Below are positions 8,311 to 17,370 of a DNA stretch of 64,000 nucleotides, piece after piece. Positions within the stretch are counted from its first letter, which is position 1. Each line of letters starts with the position of its first letter. The stretch is from positions 1,302,001 through 1,366,000 of the forward strand of contig JAXGLO010000001.1 in the NCBI GenBank assembly GCA_040769125.1. Direction: 5' to 3'. Position numbers and translations under genes: made by a program. The notes beneath the pieces are model-generated. The model did not search any database, had not been told where the DNA came from, and was given only the letters and a program-made list of their open reading frames with translations. The stretch is from CAIXSE01 sp040769125. Its GTDB lineage: Bacteria > Actinomycetota > Thermoleophilia > UBA2241.

Positions 8311-10176
8311 ATGAGCGACGGCCGCTCCCGGAGTGCGTGGCGGCCGTACCTGCCACGGCTAGTGTTCACGGCGACCGCCTTGGCCACCGCCGCTCTCGCT
8401 GTGGCGACCGCCTGGCGGCGGCTCTTCACGGGCGTCGATCTGCAGGACGAGAGCTACTCCATACTCGTGCCGTGGCGGTGGGCTCTCGGCGACCGCCCGT
8501 TCGAGCACGAGCAGAACCTGGCTCAGATTCCAGGCTTCCTCATGTATCCCCTCACGAAGCTGTTCGCCGTCCTCAGGGACTCGGACGTCACGGGCCTCGT
8601 TCTGTATGAGCGTCACCTCTACCTCGTCATGACGCTCGCGGTTGCCGCTGTGGTCTTCCTGGCCTTGCGGCGGCTAACGCGGTGGGAGCTGGCGCTTCTG
8701 ATCGCGATTCTGCCCGTGAGCTTCGTCTTCTGGCGCACGTCCCAGCTCACCTCCGCCACCATGGCTGCTGCAGCGCTCACCGTGAGCGCCGTCTGCGGGC
8801 TGCGCGCGACGCTCGCAGGGGGGGCACGTGGCTGGGCGATAGCCGCGGGCGCCGGCATGGGGGCAGCGGTGATCGCGCATCCGACCCTCCTCTTCGTGAC
8901 GCCCTTCTACGCCGTCTTTCTGGCCTTCGCGCTCGATCACCGCACGGTCGCCATGGTGGCGGAAGGTCGGTTTCTGCATCCTCCGAATCCGCTGGGCCCA
9001 CCGACCGGGGAGGCAGCCTGGCGGGTGCTGAGCGGGTGGGCTCTCGGGGTGACGGTGGTGCTCGGCCCGGCCGTCGCCCTGATTGTATGGCTCGGCGGCG
9101 ACAACCTGGTGCGATGCTGGGACTTCACAGTGGCGGCGGCCCTGGATCAGGGGCAGCTCACCGGAGCATACAAAGCCCTTGAGATAACCCGCGACGTGTG
9201 GCTGTTCATCGCGTCGCGCCCTATCATGGTGATTGCCGTGGCTGTGGCCTACATGCTGTACCGCCGCCGAACTCAGCTCGGGCGGGCGGTTCTTGTCGCC
9301 GTGCCGGCGGGGCTGTGGCTCGCCGGGCAGGAGCCGCAGCTGGAGGCCGCCGGCCTTGTGATCGCGGCCGCTCTCGCTGCTCCACTCGTCTTCCTGCTCG
9401 TCCCTCGCGAGCAACGCCAGATGGGCGCCCGCCTTCTCATCTGGATCTGGGCGCCGGCCATGATCGCCGGCGCGATGACGGCCTACACGAGCGTGGACGG
9501 CTATGAGAAGGCGGCGATCGGCCTCTTCCCGACGCTCCTTGTGGGAGCGCTCTTCCTCGCCTGGGCTCTCGATACCGTCCCGATCCGGTCGGGCAGCAGC
9601 TCCGCCGAAGCGTCCGGAACATGGGACCGCCCGGCCCAGACGACTCTTCCCTGGCTGTCGCTGATCGCCCTCGTCGCCCTCGTCGCTGCGACAATCGCCC
9701 TGCAGCTCCAGTACCAGCAGCGTCACGCACCGTTCGGCGATCTGGAGGCGCGCTTCGACTCGGGACCGTGGTGGGGTATCGCCGTCACTCCGGACCTTCA
9801 CGACTGGCTTGAGCAGTACGCACGAGATCTGGAGGAAACGAGCAATCCGGGAGACAGCCTGCTCGTCTTCTACGGCAACCCCGGACTGTACCTCGCCTGG
9901 CCGGGCTCGATCGCCGCGAACTCGGGCTCGCTGTGGAGCGCCCGCCCGCTCGATCCTCTGCCGGCCTCGACCGTCAGGTACTATCGCCGCCGACACGAAG
10001 TCCCCAGCCTGGTGGTTCACGCCCTCGATACCACAGGCCTGAGCAAGGCGCAGCTACAGGACGGCTGCGGTGGCCTCAAGTACCCGGTGACGAAGCTGCG
10101 CGCGTGCTACGCGATTCATCGGCGGCCGGCTGGGGCATCCACAGACGAGATTCTGTCCCTGCTCGCCGGACCCTGA
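8311..10176 (+). CDS. Large polytopic membrane protein, possibly a lipid-dependent glycosyltransferase (GT-C like)
   Basis: 621 residues from ATG 8311 (the frame is open further upstream, but that part has no membrane character). I do not recognise the family with certainty. One N-terminal hydrophobic segment is followed by a loop containing D-L-Q-D-E-S-Y, placed like the first-loop Asp/Glu of GT-C (PMT/ArnT-type) transferases, then about ten membrane segments, and a soluble C-terminal domain of about 150 residues (after about residue 470) with W-W-G-I, F-Y-G-N-P-G-L-Y and three Cys near the end. It interrupts the usual cdsA-dxr junction. Function as a polyprenyl-phosphate sugar transferase is inference from topology only. 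Confidence 0.6.
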   Translation: MSDGRSRSAWRPYLPRLVFTATALATAALAVATAWRRLFTGVDLQDESYSILVPWRWALGDRPFEHEQNLAQIPGFLMYPLTKLFAVLRDSDVTGLVLYERHLYLVMTLAVAAVVFLALRRLTRWELALLIAILPVSFVFWRTSQLTSATMAAAALTVSAVCGLRATLAGGARGWAIAAGAGMGAAVIAHPTLLFVTPFYAVFLAFALDHRTVAMVAEGRFLHPPNPLGPPTGEAAWRVLSGWALGVTVVLGPAVALIVWLGGDNLVRCWDFTVAAALDQGQLTGAYKALEITRDVWLFIASRPIMVIAVAVAYMLYRRRTQLGRAVLVAVPAGLWLAGQEPQLEAAGLVIAAALAAPLVFLLVPREQRQMGARLLIWIWAPAMIAGAMTAYTSVDGYEKAAIGLFPTLLVGALFLAWALDTVPIRSGSSSAEASGTWDRPAQTTLPWLSLIALVALVAATIALQLQYQQRHAPFGDLEARFDSGPWWGIAVTPDLHDWLEQYARDLEETSNPGDSLLVFYGNPGLYLAWPGSIAANSGSLWSARPLDPLPASTVRYYRRRHEVPSLVVHALDTTGLSKAQLQDGCGGLKYPVTKLRACYAIHRRPAGASTDEILSLLAGP

Positions 10177-10199
10177 GCGCGTCCGCTCTGCTGCCTCGT

Positions 10200-10207
10200 G
10201 GTACCCT
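10200..10207 (+). promoter_or_regulatory. -10 element directly before dxr (leaderless arrangement)
   Basis: GTGGTACCCT carries an extended -10 (TGG then TACCCT at 10202-10207). Only 7 nt separate it from the dxr ATG at 10215, so transcription would start at or next to the start codon. No Shine-Dalgarno is visible in that 7-nt gap. Confidence 0.4.
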
Positions 10208-10214
10208 AGCCCGC

Positions 10215-11540
10215 ATGAGTCATCCCAGGCACGTCGTCGTCCTCGGCTCGACGGGGTCGATCGGGCGACAGGCGCTCGAGGTGCTGCCGGCCATTCCACG
10301 GGCCCGTGTCGTCGGCCTGTCGGCCGGCAGCGACGCCGATTCTCTGCTGACGCAGGCACAGGCCACCGGCGTGCCCGCCGTGTGCCTGTACGATCGCGCC
10401 GCGGCGGGCACCGTTGCGGCGCGGGCGCCTCATCTCTCCGTCCACGCCGGCGAAGCCGGCGTGGGTGAGATGATCGCCCGGGCGGCCGCGGCGGCCGCGG
10501 CGGAGGGAGCATCGCTGACGGTGCTCAACGGCATCGTGGGCGCGGCCGGCCTGCGCGCTACTCTCGCCACTCTGGCGTCAGGCGCGACGCTGGCGCTGGC
10601 CAACAAGGAGAGCATGGTGGCCGGCGGGCCGTTCGTGCTCGAGGCAGCGCGGCGAAGCGGCTCGCTAATCCTCCCCGTAGACAGCGAGCACAGCGCCCTC
10701 TTCCAGTGCATCGCGGCAGGAGAAGCCGGAGCCGCGCCCACAGGAGCATGCCTCGGACCCGCCGAGAGGACCGAGGCGCGAGCCCTCCCCGAGGAACTGC
10801 TCCTCACCGGCTCCGGGGGTCCGTTCCGCGGGCGTGACGCCGCTGCGCTCGCCGACGTCACGCCCGAACAGGCGCTGGCCCACCCCACGTGGTCGATGGG
10901 CCCGAAGATCTCGATCGACTCGGCGACGCTCATGAACAAAGGTCTCGAGGTCATCGAGGCACACTACCTCTTCGGCGTGCCCTACTCTCGCATTCGTGTG
11001 GCCATCAGCCCACAGAGCATCGTGCACAGCATGATCCGCTTCGCGGACGGGGCGATCCTCGCGCACCTGGGGGTGCCCGACATGCGCACGCCCATCGGCT
11101 ACGCGCTGGCGTACCCCGACCGGCCGGCTCTCCCCATGGTGCGCCGCCTCGACCTCTTCGCAACCCAGTTGACCTTCGAGGAGCCCGACACGACGACCTT
11201 CCGGTGCCTCGCGCTCGCGGAGGAGGCAGGGAGGGAGGCGGCGGCCGCAGAGCAGGCATGGCGTTCACGATCGACGACCGCATCGGCCAGGGTGTTGCCC
11301 CTCCACAGTGCGGACTGGACGCCCCGAACCGCCGCCGCGCCGGTGGTCCTCAATGCGGCAAACGAGGTCGCGGTCGAGAGGTTCCTGGCGCACCGGCTCG
11401 GCTTCCCCGACATCCCCGAGGTAGTGGAGGAGTGCGTCGCGCAGCTCGGCGATCAGCCCGTGACGTCGGTCGACGACGTCTTTGCCTGCGACGCCGAAGC
11501 GCGCCGGCTGGCGGCAGAGGCTGCGGAGAGATCCCGGTAG
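10215..11540 (+). CDS. dxr: 1-deoxy-D-xylulose 5-phosphate reductoisomerase
   Basis: Second enzyme of the MEP isoprenoid pathway (DXP to MEP, NADPH and Mn/Mg dependent). NADPH site V-L-G-S-T-G-S-I-G-R-Q at the N-terminus, N-K-E-S-M-V-A-G-G, metal-ligand region V-D-S-E-H-S-A-L-F-Q, then M-G-x-K-I-S-I-D-S-A-T-L-M-N-K-G-L-E and P-Q-S-I-V-H-S-M. 441 residues against about 390 usual: the extra length sits in two Ala-rich inserts, after the S-E-H-S-A motif and before the C-terminal helical domain. Start ATG 10215 gives a normal N-terminus. Clustered with rseP and ispG as in many Actinomycetota and Firmicutes. Confidence 0.95.
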   Translation: MSHPRHVVVLGSTGSIGRQALEVLPAIPRARVVGLSAGSDADSLLTQAQATGVPAVCLYDRAAAGTVAARAPHLSVHAGEAGVGEMIARAAAAAAAEGASLTVLNGIVGAAGLRATLATLASGATLALANKESMVAGGPFVLEAARRSGSLILPVDSEHSALFQCIAAGEAGAAPTGACLGPAERTEARALPEELLLTGSGGPFRGRDAAALADVTPEQALAHPTWSMGPKISIDSATLMNKGLEVIEAHYLFGVPYSRIRVAISPQSIVHSMIRFADGAILAHLGVPDMRTPIGYALAYPDRPALPMVRRLDLFATQLTFEEPDTTTFRCLALAEEAGREAAAAEQAWRSRSTTASARVLPLHSADWTPRTAAAPVVLNAANEVAVERFLAHRLGFPDIPEVVEECVAQLGDQPVTSVDDVFACDAEARRLAAEAAERSR

Positions 11541-11681
11541 ACGGGTTTGCCATGTGCGTCCCGACCGAATCCCGCCCGACCGGCAGACGCGCACCGCGCC
11601 GCGGTAAGGTATGGTGATCGGAGGGTCGCGCTCGGTGGGGCGCTGCCCAGGCGATGACGAGAGAACGCGGAGCGTTCCCCC

Positions 11682-12899
11682 ATGACACACCATCTTCCTG
11701 AGAAGCCGCCCCCGGCACGCGAGAGTGCGCAGCCGGCCCCGCACGCCAGCGTCGCCGGCGATGAGAACCAGAACCGCCCCGGTCTGAGCATCTGGTCGCT
11801 GCTTCTCGGCGCGGGGCTCATCCTCGCCCTCGTTATGGGCCAATGGACGTGGGTGGTGGCCATCCTGGGCCTGGCGCTGCTGATCAGCGTGCACGAGCTC
11901 GGGCATTTCGTGGTGGCCAAGGCGTGCGGCATGCGCGTCGAGAAGTTCTACGTGGGGTTTCCGCCGGCGGCTCTGCGGCGCACGTGGGGCGAGACCGAGT
12001 ACGGGATCGGCATCATCCCGCTGGGCGGCTTCTGCAAGATCAGCGGGATGCTGCCGGACGAGCCCGTCCCGGACGGCACCGGCGACCAAGCCTACTTCCT
12101 CAGGCCCGTCTGGCAGCGCAACTTGACGATCGCCGCCGGGCCGCTCATGAACTTCGCGGCCGCGGCCGTGATCATGATCCTCTTCATCGGCATCGCAGGC
12201 CTTCCGAAGGCCAGCCTCACGCTCGACGAGGTAGTCGAGGGAAGCCCGGCCGCGAAAGCCGGCATTACGTCTGGCGCCACTCTGGTGGGCGCCGACAACG
12301 AGCGGTGGGAGACGTGGGAGGAGGCCTCGGCCTTCTTCCGGGCCAACCCTCACAGGACCATCGCGCTCACGTACGTCCCGGCGGGTGAGGAGGCCGGGAG
12401 GACCGAGCGCACGGTCGAGCTGACGCTGGGCGAGAACCCGCAGGCGAAAGGCAGCGGCTATCTCGGCGTGGCGGCCGGCGTGGTAAGGGAGCGCCCGGGT
12501 CCGCTGCAAGCCGTCGCCCTAGGGCTTAGAGCCTTCAAGGACATCGCGGTGGGGACGGTCACGGGGCTCTGGTGGCTGGTCAGCGGCAAGATCAGCGCCA
12601 CCGGCCCTCAGGGCGCCGTGGGACCCGTGGGCATCATCAACGTCAGCCGCGAGGCCGTCCAGCAGAGCTGGTACCCGATTCTGCTCGCCTTCCTCAGCTT
12701 CAACCTCGGGCTGATCAATCTCCTGCCCATGCTCCCGTTCGACGGCGGCCACCTCGTCGTCAACACGCTCGAACGGGTTCGCGGCCGGCGTCTCAACCAG
12801 CAGATCTTCGAGCGCCTCGCGGCGGTCGGTACCATCCTTCTCGTGATGCTCTTCCTGCTGCTGACCTTCAACGACGTGAAGCGACTGCTGGGCGGCTGA
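11682..12899 (+). CDS. rseP: Site-2 protease RseP/RIP family, membrane zinc metalloprotease
   Basis: 405-residue intramembrane protease. Zinc-binding H71-E-L-G-H75 lies in the first core membrane segment, followed by F-Y-V-G-F-P-P; a PDZ domain occupies about residues 180-260; the third zinc ligand region N-L-L-P-M-L-P-F-D-G-G-H is near the C-terminus, followed by a last membrane segment. Residues 1-35 are a Pro/Ala-rich cytoplasmic tail. Family role: cleaving membrane anti-sigma factors or remnant signal peptides. ATGA overlap with the following epimerase gene. Substrate here unknown. Confidence 0.93.
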   Translation: MTHHLPEKPPPARESAQPAPHASVAGDENQNRPGLSIWSLLLGAGLILALVMGQWTWVVAILGLALLISVHELGHFVVAKACGMRVEKFYVGFPPAALRRTWGETEYGIGIIPLGGFCKISGMLPDEPVPDGTGDQAYFLRPVWQRNLTIAAGPLMNFAAAAVIMILFIGIAGLPKASLTLDEVVEGSPAAKAGITSGATLVGADNERWETWEEASAFFRANPHRTIALTYVPAGEEAGRTERTVELTLGENPQAKGSGYLGVAAGVVRERPGPLQAVALGLRAFKDIAVGTVTGLWWLVSGKISATGPQGAVGPVGIINVSREAVQQSWYPILLAFLSFNLGLINLLPMLPFDGGHLVVNTLERVRGRRLNQQIFERLAAVGTILLVMLFLLLTFNDVKRLLGG

Positions 12900-13888
12900 T
12901 GGGCGCGCTCGTGCTGGTCACCGGCGGCGCCGGGTTCATCGGCTCACATCTCGTCGAGGCCCTTCTGGCGAGAGGGTACGACGTGCGCGTGCTCGACGAC
13001 TTCAGCACCGGCAGGCGCGAGAACCTCGAAGGTATCGAAGCCTTCGCCGACGCTCACGGCGCGCATTTCCAGCTGATCGCCGGCGACGTCCGCGATGAGG
13101 CCAGGATGCGCGATGCGGTGGACGGCTGTGTGGCGATCTGCCATCTCGCGGCAGTGGCCTCCGTTGCGCAGTCGGTAGCCGATCCAGTCGGCGCCAACAG
13201 CGTCACTCATGGAGGCACAGTCAACGCGGTACGCCAGGCGATCGCCGCCGAGGTGCCGCGCTTCGTACTCGCGTCGTCGTGCGCCGTCTACGGCGACACC
13301 GCCGAGCGGCCCATCGCCGAGACGTCGCCATCTCGGCCGCTGAGCCCCTACGCGGCGGCGAAGCTGGCCTCCGAGCAGACATGTACGGCGGCGGCGCAGG
13401 CGAGGCAGCTCGCCGCCGTCTGCCTGCGGTTCTTCAACGTCTACGGGCCACGGCAGGATCCCGGGTCGGAGTATTCCGGCGTCATCAGCCGCTTCCTCGA
13501 CGCCGCCTTGGCCGGCACGCCCGTGACGATTTACGGCGACGGAGGACAGACGCGGGACTTCGTGTACGTGGGCGACCTCGTGCAGGCGGTGATCCTCGCC
13601 GTCGAGCGGCCGCTGACCGGCGCGGCCGTAGTCAACATCGGCTCGGAGCGCGAAACGAGCATCCTCGGCCTGATCGAGGGCCTCGAGGCGCTCACGGGAC
13701 GCAGCATCGAACGCCGTTTCGAGGCGCCGCGCGAGGGAGACATCCGTCACTCGCGCGCCGATGCGGGCAGAGCCCGCTGGCTCCTCGACTGGCGCGCGAA
13801 GACGGTGTTCGCCGACGGGCTGGCGCGCTCCTGGGAGTGGTTTCGCCGCCGCGAAGGCGCCGCCGACGAAGGCCGAGGCGCCCGATGA
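12899..13888 (+). CDS. NAD-dependent nucleotide-sugar epimerase/dehydratase (extended SDR)
   Basis: 329-residue extended short-chain dehydrogenase, UDP-glucose 4-epimerase type. NAD-binding G-G-A-G-F-I-G (residues 9-15), D-D-F-S-T-G-R-R-E-N, active-site S-S-C-A-V-Y-G and Y151-x-x-x-K155, then R-F-F-N-V-Y-G-P-R-Q and F-V-Y-V-G-D-L. The fold and likely UDP- or dTDP-hexose chemistry are secure; the exact substrate is not. It starts inside the rseP stop codon (TGATG) and ends overlapping ispG (ATGA), so it is tightly built into an operon where it is not usually found. Could supply a sugar for cell-surface glycans. Confidence 0.85.
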   Translation: MGALVLVTGGAGFIGSHLVEALLARGYDVRVLDDFSTGRRENLEGIEAFADAHGAHFQLIAGDVRDEARMRDAVDGCVAICHLAAVASVAQSVADPVGANSVTHGGTVNAVRQAIAAEVPRFVLASSCAVYGDTAERPIAETSPSRPLSPYAAAKLASEQTCTAAAQARQLAAVCLRFFNVYGPRQDPGSEYSGVISRFLDAALAGTPVTIYGDGGQTRDFVYVGDLVQAVILAVERPLTGAAVVNIGSERETSILGLIEGLEALTGRSIERRFEAPREGDIRHSRADAGRARWLLDWRAKTVFADGLARSWEWFRRREGAADEGRGAR

Positions 13889-14943
13889 GCAGCCGGCGGC
13901 GCATCATGGTAGGCGCCGTACCGGTCGGCGGGGGAGCGCCGGTCAGCGTGCAGTCGATGACCTGCACGCACACCGGCGACGCCGCGGCGACCCTGGCTCA
14001 GGTACACAGGCTGGCAGAGGCCGGGTGTGAGCTGGTGCGCGTGAGCCTCCCCACAGCCGCGGAGACTCCGGCTTTCGCGCACATCGTGCGCGAAGCTCCC
14101 GTGCCCATCATCGCCGACATTCACTACGATTGGCGGCTCGCCCTGGCGGCCGTCGACGCCGGCGCCGCGGCCATCCGCATCAACCCCGGCACGATGGCCG
14201 AGAGCCGTGTGCGAGACATCGTGCGAGCGGCCGACCAGGCGCGCGTCGCCATCCGCATCGGAGTCAACGCAGGATCCCTGCCCCGGGATCTGCGTGAGAG
14301 AGCCGTGGATGAGCCGGCAGACGCCCTCGTCGAGGCTGCGCTCCGCTGGGCGTCGCGCTTCGACGACTGGGGCTTCCCGGCCTACAAACTGAGCGTCAAG
14401 AGCTCGAGCGTCCCCGTCACCATCGCCGCCTACCGGCTCCTCGCAGCACGGTCCGACGCCCCGCTGCACGTGGGCGTCACTGAGGCCGGCACGGTCCACA
14501 GCGGCACCGTCAAGAGCTGCGTGGGCATCGGCGCCCTCCTCGCCGACGGCATCGGAGACACCATCCGCGTGTCTCTCACCGGCGATCCCGTGGACGAGGT
14601 GCGCGTCGCCTGGCAGATCCTCGCCGCACTGGGTCTGCGGCGGCGAGGCCCCGAGGTCATCTCGTGCCCCACGTGCGGCCGCACCGAGATCGACATCGTA
14701 GGCCTCGCGGAGGAAGTCGAGCGGCGGCTCGCCGCCGACGCCGCCTTCAGCCGTCGGGATATCACGGTGGCCGTGATGGGCTGTCGCGTCAACGGCCCCG
14801 GTGAGGCCCGTCACGCCGATTTCGGCATCGCCGCAGGGCGGGGAGAGGGTGTGCTCTTCGCTCACGGAGAGCGCGTGGCCGCGGTCGCCGAGGAGCAGCT
14901 GCTCGACGCGCTCTTCGAGCTGATCCGCGCCGACCCTTGCTGA
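13885..14943 (+). CDS. ispG: 4-hydroxy-3-methylbut-2-enyl diphosphate synthase (IspG)
   Basis: [4Fe-4S] enzyme of the MEP pathway, converting MEcPP to HMBPP. TIM-barrel part has V-S-V-Q-S-M-T, A-D-I-H-Y-D and R-I-N-P-G-T; cluster ligands are Cys261, Cys264 (S-C-P-T-C-G-R) and Cys300 (M-G-C-x-V-N-G-P-G-E), with the glutamate of that motif as fourth ligand. 352 residues, the compact bacterial form. The frame continues far upstream, but ATG 13885 overlapping the epimerase stop gives the correct N-terminus. Confidence 0.95.
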   Translation: MSSRRRIMVGAVPVGGGAPVSVQSMTCTHTGDAAATLAQVHRLAEAGCELVRVSLPTAAETPAFAHIVREAPVPIIADIHYDWRLALAAVDAGAAAIRINPGTMAESRVRDIVRAADQARVAIRIGVNAGSLPRDLRERAVDEPADALVEAALRWASRFDDWGFPAYKLSVKSSSVPVTIAAYRLLAARSDAPLHVGVTEAGTVHSGTVKSCVGIGALLADGIGDTIRVSLTGDPVDEVRVAWQILAALGLRRRGPEVISCPTCGRTEIDIVGLAEEVERRLAADAAFSRRDITVAVMGCRVNGPGEARHADFGIAAGRGEGVLFAHGERVAAVAEEQLLDALFELIRADPC

Positions 14944-14982
14944 CGGTGCAGGGCAGCGGCACGGCCGCCGGGCCGACTGCTG

Positions 14983-14988
14983 TAGAAT
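14983..14988 (+). promoter_or_regulatory. -10 candidate upstream of proS
   Basis: TAGAAT at 14983-14988, 40 nt after the ispG stop and 66 nt before proS. No good -35 partner is visible, so this is a weak call. The remaining spacer up to ACCCGAGGAG (ribosome site before ATG 15055) holds nothing else I can name. Confidence 0.35.
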
Positions 14989-15054
14989 CCCGCTCGAAGA
15001 AGGCACCGGCCGCACCTGCGCCTGGTACTTGAAGAACCGCACCCGAGGAGTCAC

Positions 15055-16803
15055 ATGCGCGCCAGTCAGCTGCTGCTGCCAACCGTCAAGGAAGATCCGG
15101 CCGGCGCCGAAGCCGTCAGCCACAAGCTGATGGTGCGGGCCGGCCTCGTGCGCCAGCTCGCCGCCGGCATCTACGTCTACCTGCCGGCCGGCTGGCGCGT
15201 GATGCAGAAGATCGCCGCCATCATCCGCGAAGAGATGGAGGCCATCGGCTGCCTGGAGATGCTGATGCCGGTGATCAACCCCTCCGATATCTGGGAGGAG
15301 TCCGGTCGCTGGGCAGTCATCGGGGAGGAGCTCTTCCGCTTCAAGGATCGCAAGGGAGCCGACATGGCTCTGGCCATGACGCACGAAGAGGTCGTCACGT
15401 GGCTGGCGGCCCGCGAGATCCGCAGCTACCGTCAGCTGCCGCAGATGTGGTACCACATCCAGACCAAAGAGCGGGACGAGGCGCGCCCCAGGAGCGGCAT
15501 CCTGCGCACCCGCGAATTCCTCATGAAGGACTCCTACAGCCTCGACATCAGCCACGAGGCTCTGGAGAAGAGCTACGCGACGCACATCGCGGCGTACGAG
15601 CGCGTGTTCAAGCGTTGCGGCGTCGACGTGATGATGGTCGAGGGAGATTCGGGGATGATGGGCGGCAGCGTCTCGCATGAGTACATGGCCGCCGCCGAGG
15701 CCGGCGAGGACGAGATCGTCTTCTGCGCCGGCTGCGGGTATGCGGCCAATGTCGATATGGCCGTCGCCGGGGAAGAGGACGAGCCGCCGGTCAGCGAGAC
15801 GTCTCCCTCGAGCGCTGAGGGAGCCGCGGCGCAGGTTAACATCCTGGACGAAGGCGACATCCACACGCCCGACTGCCGCACGATCGACGACGTGGCCCGC
15901 TACCTCGGCCTGCCGACCCGCGCCTTCCTCAAGTCGCTGGTGGTGGTGGCAGAAGGCGGCGAGCTCGCCGGCCGGCCTTTGATGGCGCTGGTGCGCGGCG
16001 ACCATCAGCTCGGCGAGCTCAAGCTCCGCAAGGCGCTCGGCGGCGAGTTCCGCCTGGCGACGCCCGAGGAGGTGCTGAACGCCCAGGGTGTCGAGCCCGG
16101 CTACGTCGGGCCTGTGCCCACGACACTCCCGGTCTACGCCGACAACGTGCTGCGCCGCGGCACCTACGTCGCCGGCGCCAACAAGCCTCACTACCACCGC
16201 ACCGGCGTGAGCCTCGACCAGATCCCGCAGGCCACCTTCATCGACCTGCGTGATGCGCGCCGCGGCGACGCCTGCCCCAAGTGCGGACGCGACCTCGACG
16301 GTGCCCGCGTCATCGAGGTCGGCAACATCTTCCAGCTCGGCACCAAGTACTCGGAGCCGATGGGCGCTACCTTCCTCGACGAGGACGGCAAGGAGCACAA
16401 CATCGTCATGGGCAGCTACGGAATCGGCCTGGCCCGGGTCGCAGCGGCCGCCATCGAGCAGCATCACGACGACCACGGCATTGTGTGGCCGGCGAACATC
16501 GCGCCCTTCGAGGTCCATCTCGTCCTTGTCCGCGCCTCCGACGACACTCAGGCGACGCTGGCGACGTCGCTTCACGAGGAGCTCAGCGCCGCCGGCTTCG
16601 ACGTCCTCTTCGACGATCGCGACCTCAGCCCCGGCGTGAAGTTCAAGGACGCCGATCTGCTGGGCTGCCCCGCTCACGTCGTGGTGGGGAAGAGGGCCGC
16701 AGAGGGCGTGGTGGAGCTCAAGGAGCGCGCCTCCGGGGAGCGCACCGACGTCCCCGTCGGGGAGCTGGCCGTCGCGCTTCGCGAGCTGCTGGCGCGCTCC
16801 TGA
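15055..16803 (+). CDS. proS: Prolyl-tRNA synthetase (bacterial type with editing insert)
   Basis: 582-residue class II synthetase. Motif 1 to 3 regions are present: R-A-G-L-V-R-Q-L-A-A-G-I-Y-V-Y-L-P, then L-A-M-T-H-E-E, R-D-E-A-R-P-R-S-G-I-L-R-T-R-E-F, the INS editing domain between about residues 230 and 390, G-S-Y-G-I-G-L-x-R, and the C-terminal anticodon-binding domain (D-V-L-F-D-D-R, G-V-K-F-K-D-A-D). Length and the INS domain identify the bacterial rather than the archaeal type. Ribosome site GAGGAG 7 nt upstream. A tRNA-Pro(GGG) gene lies 6.5 kb downstream. Confidence 0.96.
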   Translation: MRASQLLLPTVKEDPAGAEAVSHKLMVRAGLVRQLAAGIYVYLPAGWRVMQKIAAIIREEMEAIGCLEMLMPVINPSDIWEESGRWAVIGEELFRFKDRKGADMALAMTHEEVVTWLAAREIRSYRQLPQMWYHIQTKERDEARPRSGILRTREFLMKDSYSLDISHEALEKSYATHIAAYERVFKRCGVDVMMVEGDSGMMGGSVSHEYMAAAEAGEDEIVFCAGCGYAANVDMAVAGEEDEPPVSETSPSSAEGAAAQVNILDEGDIHTPDCRTIDDVARYLGLPTRAFLKSLVVVAEGGELAGRPLMALVRGDHQLGELKLRKALGGEFRLATPEEVLNAQGVEPGYVGPVPTTLPVYADNVLRRGTYVAGANKPHYHRTGVSLDQIPQATFIDLRDARRGDACPKCGRDLDGARVIEVGNIFQLGTKYSEPMGATFLDEDGKEHNIVMGSYGIGLARVAAAAIEQHHDDHGIVWPANIAPFEVHLVLVRASDDTQATLATSLHEELSAAGFDVLFDDRDLSPGVKFKDADLLGCPAHVVVGKRAAEGVVELKERASGERTDVPVGELAVALRELLARS

Positions 16804-16850
16804 GCGCACCCGGCGAAGCCGCCGACGCCGCGCCGGCTGTGCTTCGCGGA

Positions 16851-16882
16851 CCGCGCCGCCCGCCCTTCGGCCGGCGGCGCGG
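16851..16882 (+). terminator. GC-rich hairpin after proS
   Basis: A perfect 10-bp stem (CCGCGCCGCC 16851-16860 with GGCGGCGCGG 16873-16882) around a 12-nt loop, 47 nt after the proS stop. No U-run follows, so termination efficiency is uncertain. Confidence 0.45.
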
Positions 16883-16885
16883 ATC

Positions 16886-16905
16886 CGTTGCCTCATGGGG
16901 CAACG
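16886..16905. promoter_or_regulatory. Inverted repeat upstream of the XRE regulator
   Basis: CGTTGCC-TCATGG-GGCAACG is a perfect 7-bp inverted repeat, 67 nt before the XRE regulator start. Its size fits an operator dyad for a dimeric helix-turn-helix protein, so autoregulation is possible; no experiment or second copy of the site supports this here. Confidence 0.3.
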
Positions 16906-16971
16906 ATAGCGCTGGTGTTGCCGCTCAAGTATCCGCGCATCTGGGCGATACCTGTTAGTGCGAGGAGGCCC

Positions 16972-17370
16972 ATGCAGTACACCATGATCCCCCGAAACAG
17001 GTATTCTCAGCGCCGCTTCAGGCATGCCCTGCGCGACCTCATGGAAGAGCGCCGCCTGAGCTACCGCCAGCTCGCCTACAAAACCAAGCTCTCCGCCGGC
17101 TACTTGAACCATCTGACCAAGGGTACCCGCCCGGTGCCGTCGGACGACGTGATCCAGACTCTCGCCAACGCGCTCCTGGTGCGGCCGGACTACTTCCTGG
17201 AGTACCGTCTTCGCAAGGTCACCGAGGTCCTCGATGAGGAGCCGCTGCTCACGGACACGCTCTACGCAATCCTTGTGCAGCACCAGCCGGTACCGTCGGA
17301 TCTGGCGGATCTCCTGCAGAGCCCTCTGCGCCGCACCGACCTGCTGCCGACGGCCGCCGCCGGCTCCTGA
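16972..17370 (+). CDS. XRE-family helix-turn-helix protein
   Basis: 132 residues from ATG 16972, with GAGGAGG 5 nt upstream. Residues 20-70 form a HTH_3-type DNA-binding domain: R-L-S-Y-R-Q-L-A-Y-K-T-K-L-S-A-G-Y-L followed by L-T-K-G-T-R-P-V-P and a third helix region ending L-V-R-P-D-Y-F. The C-terminal 60 residues contain a short helical segment resembling those of actinobacterial XRE proteins but no ligand domain I can name. Stands alone after proS at the start of the accessory region. Target unknown; see the dyad at 16886-16905. Confidence 0.75.
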   Translation: MQYTMIPRNRYSQRRFRHALRDLMEERRLSYRQLAYKTKLSAGYLNHLTKGTRPVPSDDVIQTLANALLVRPDYFLEYRLRKVTEVLDEEPLLTDTLYAILVQHQPVPSDLADLLQSPLRRTDLLPTAAAGS

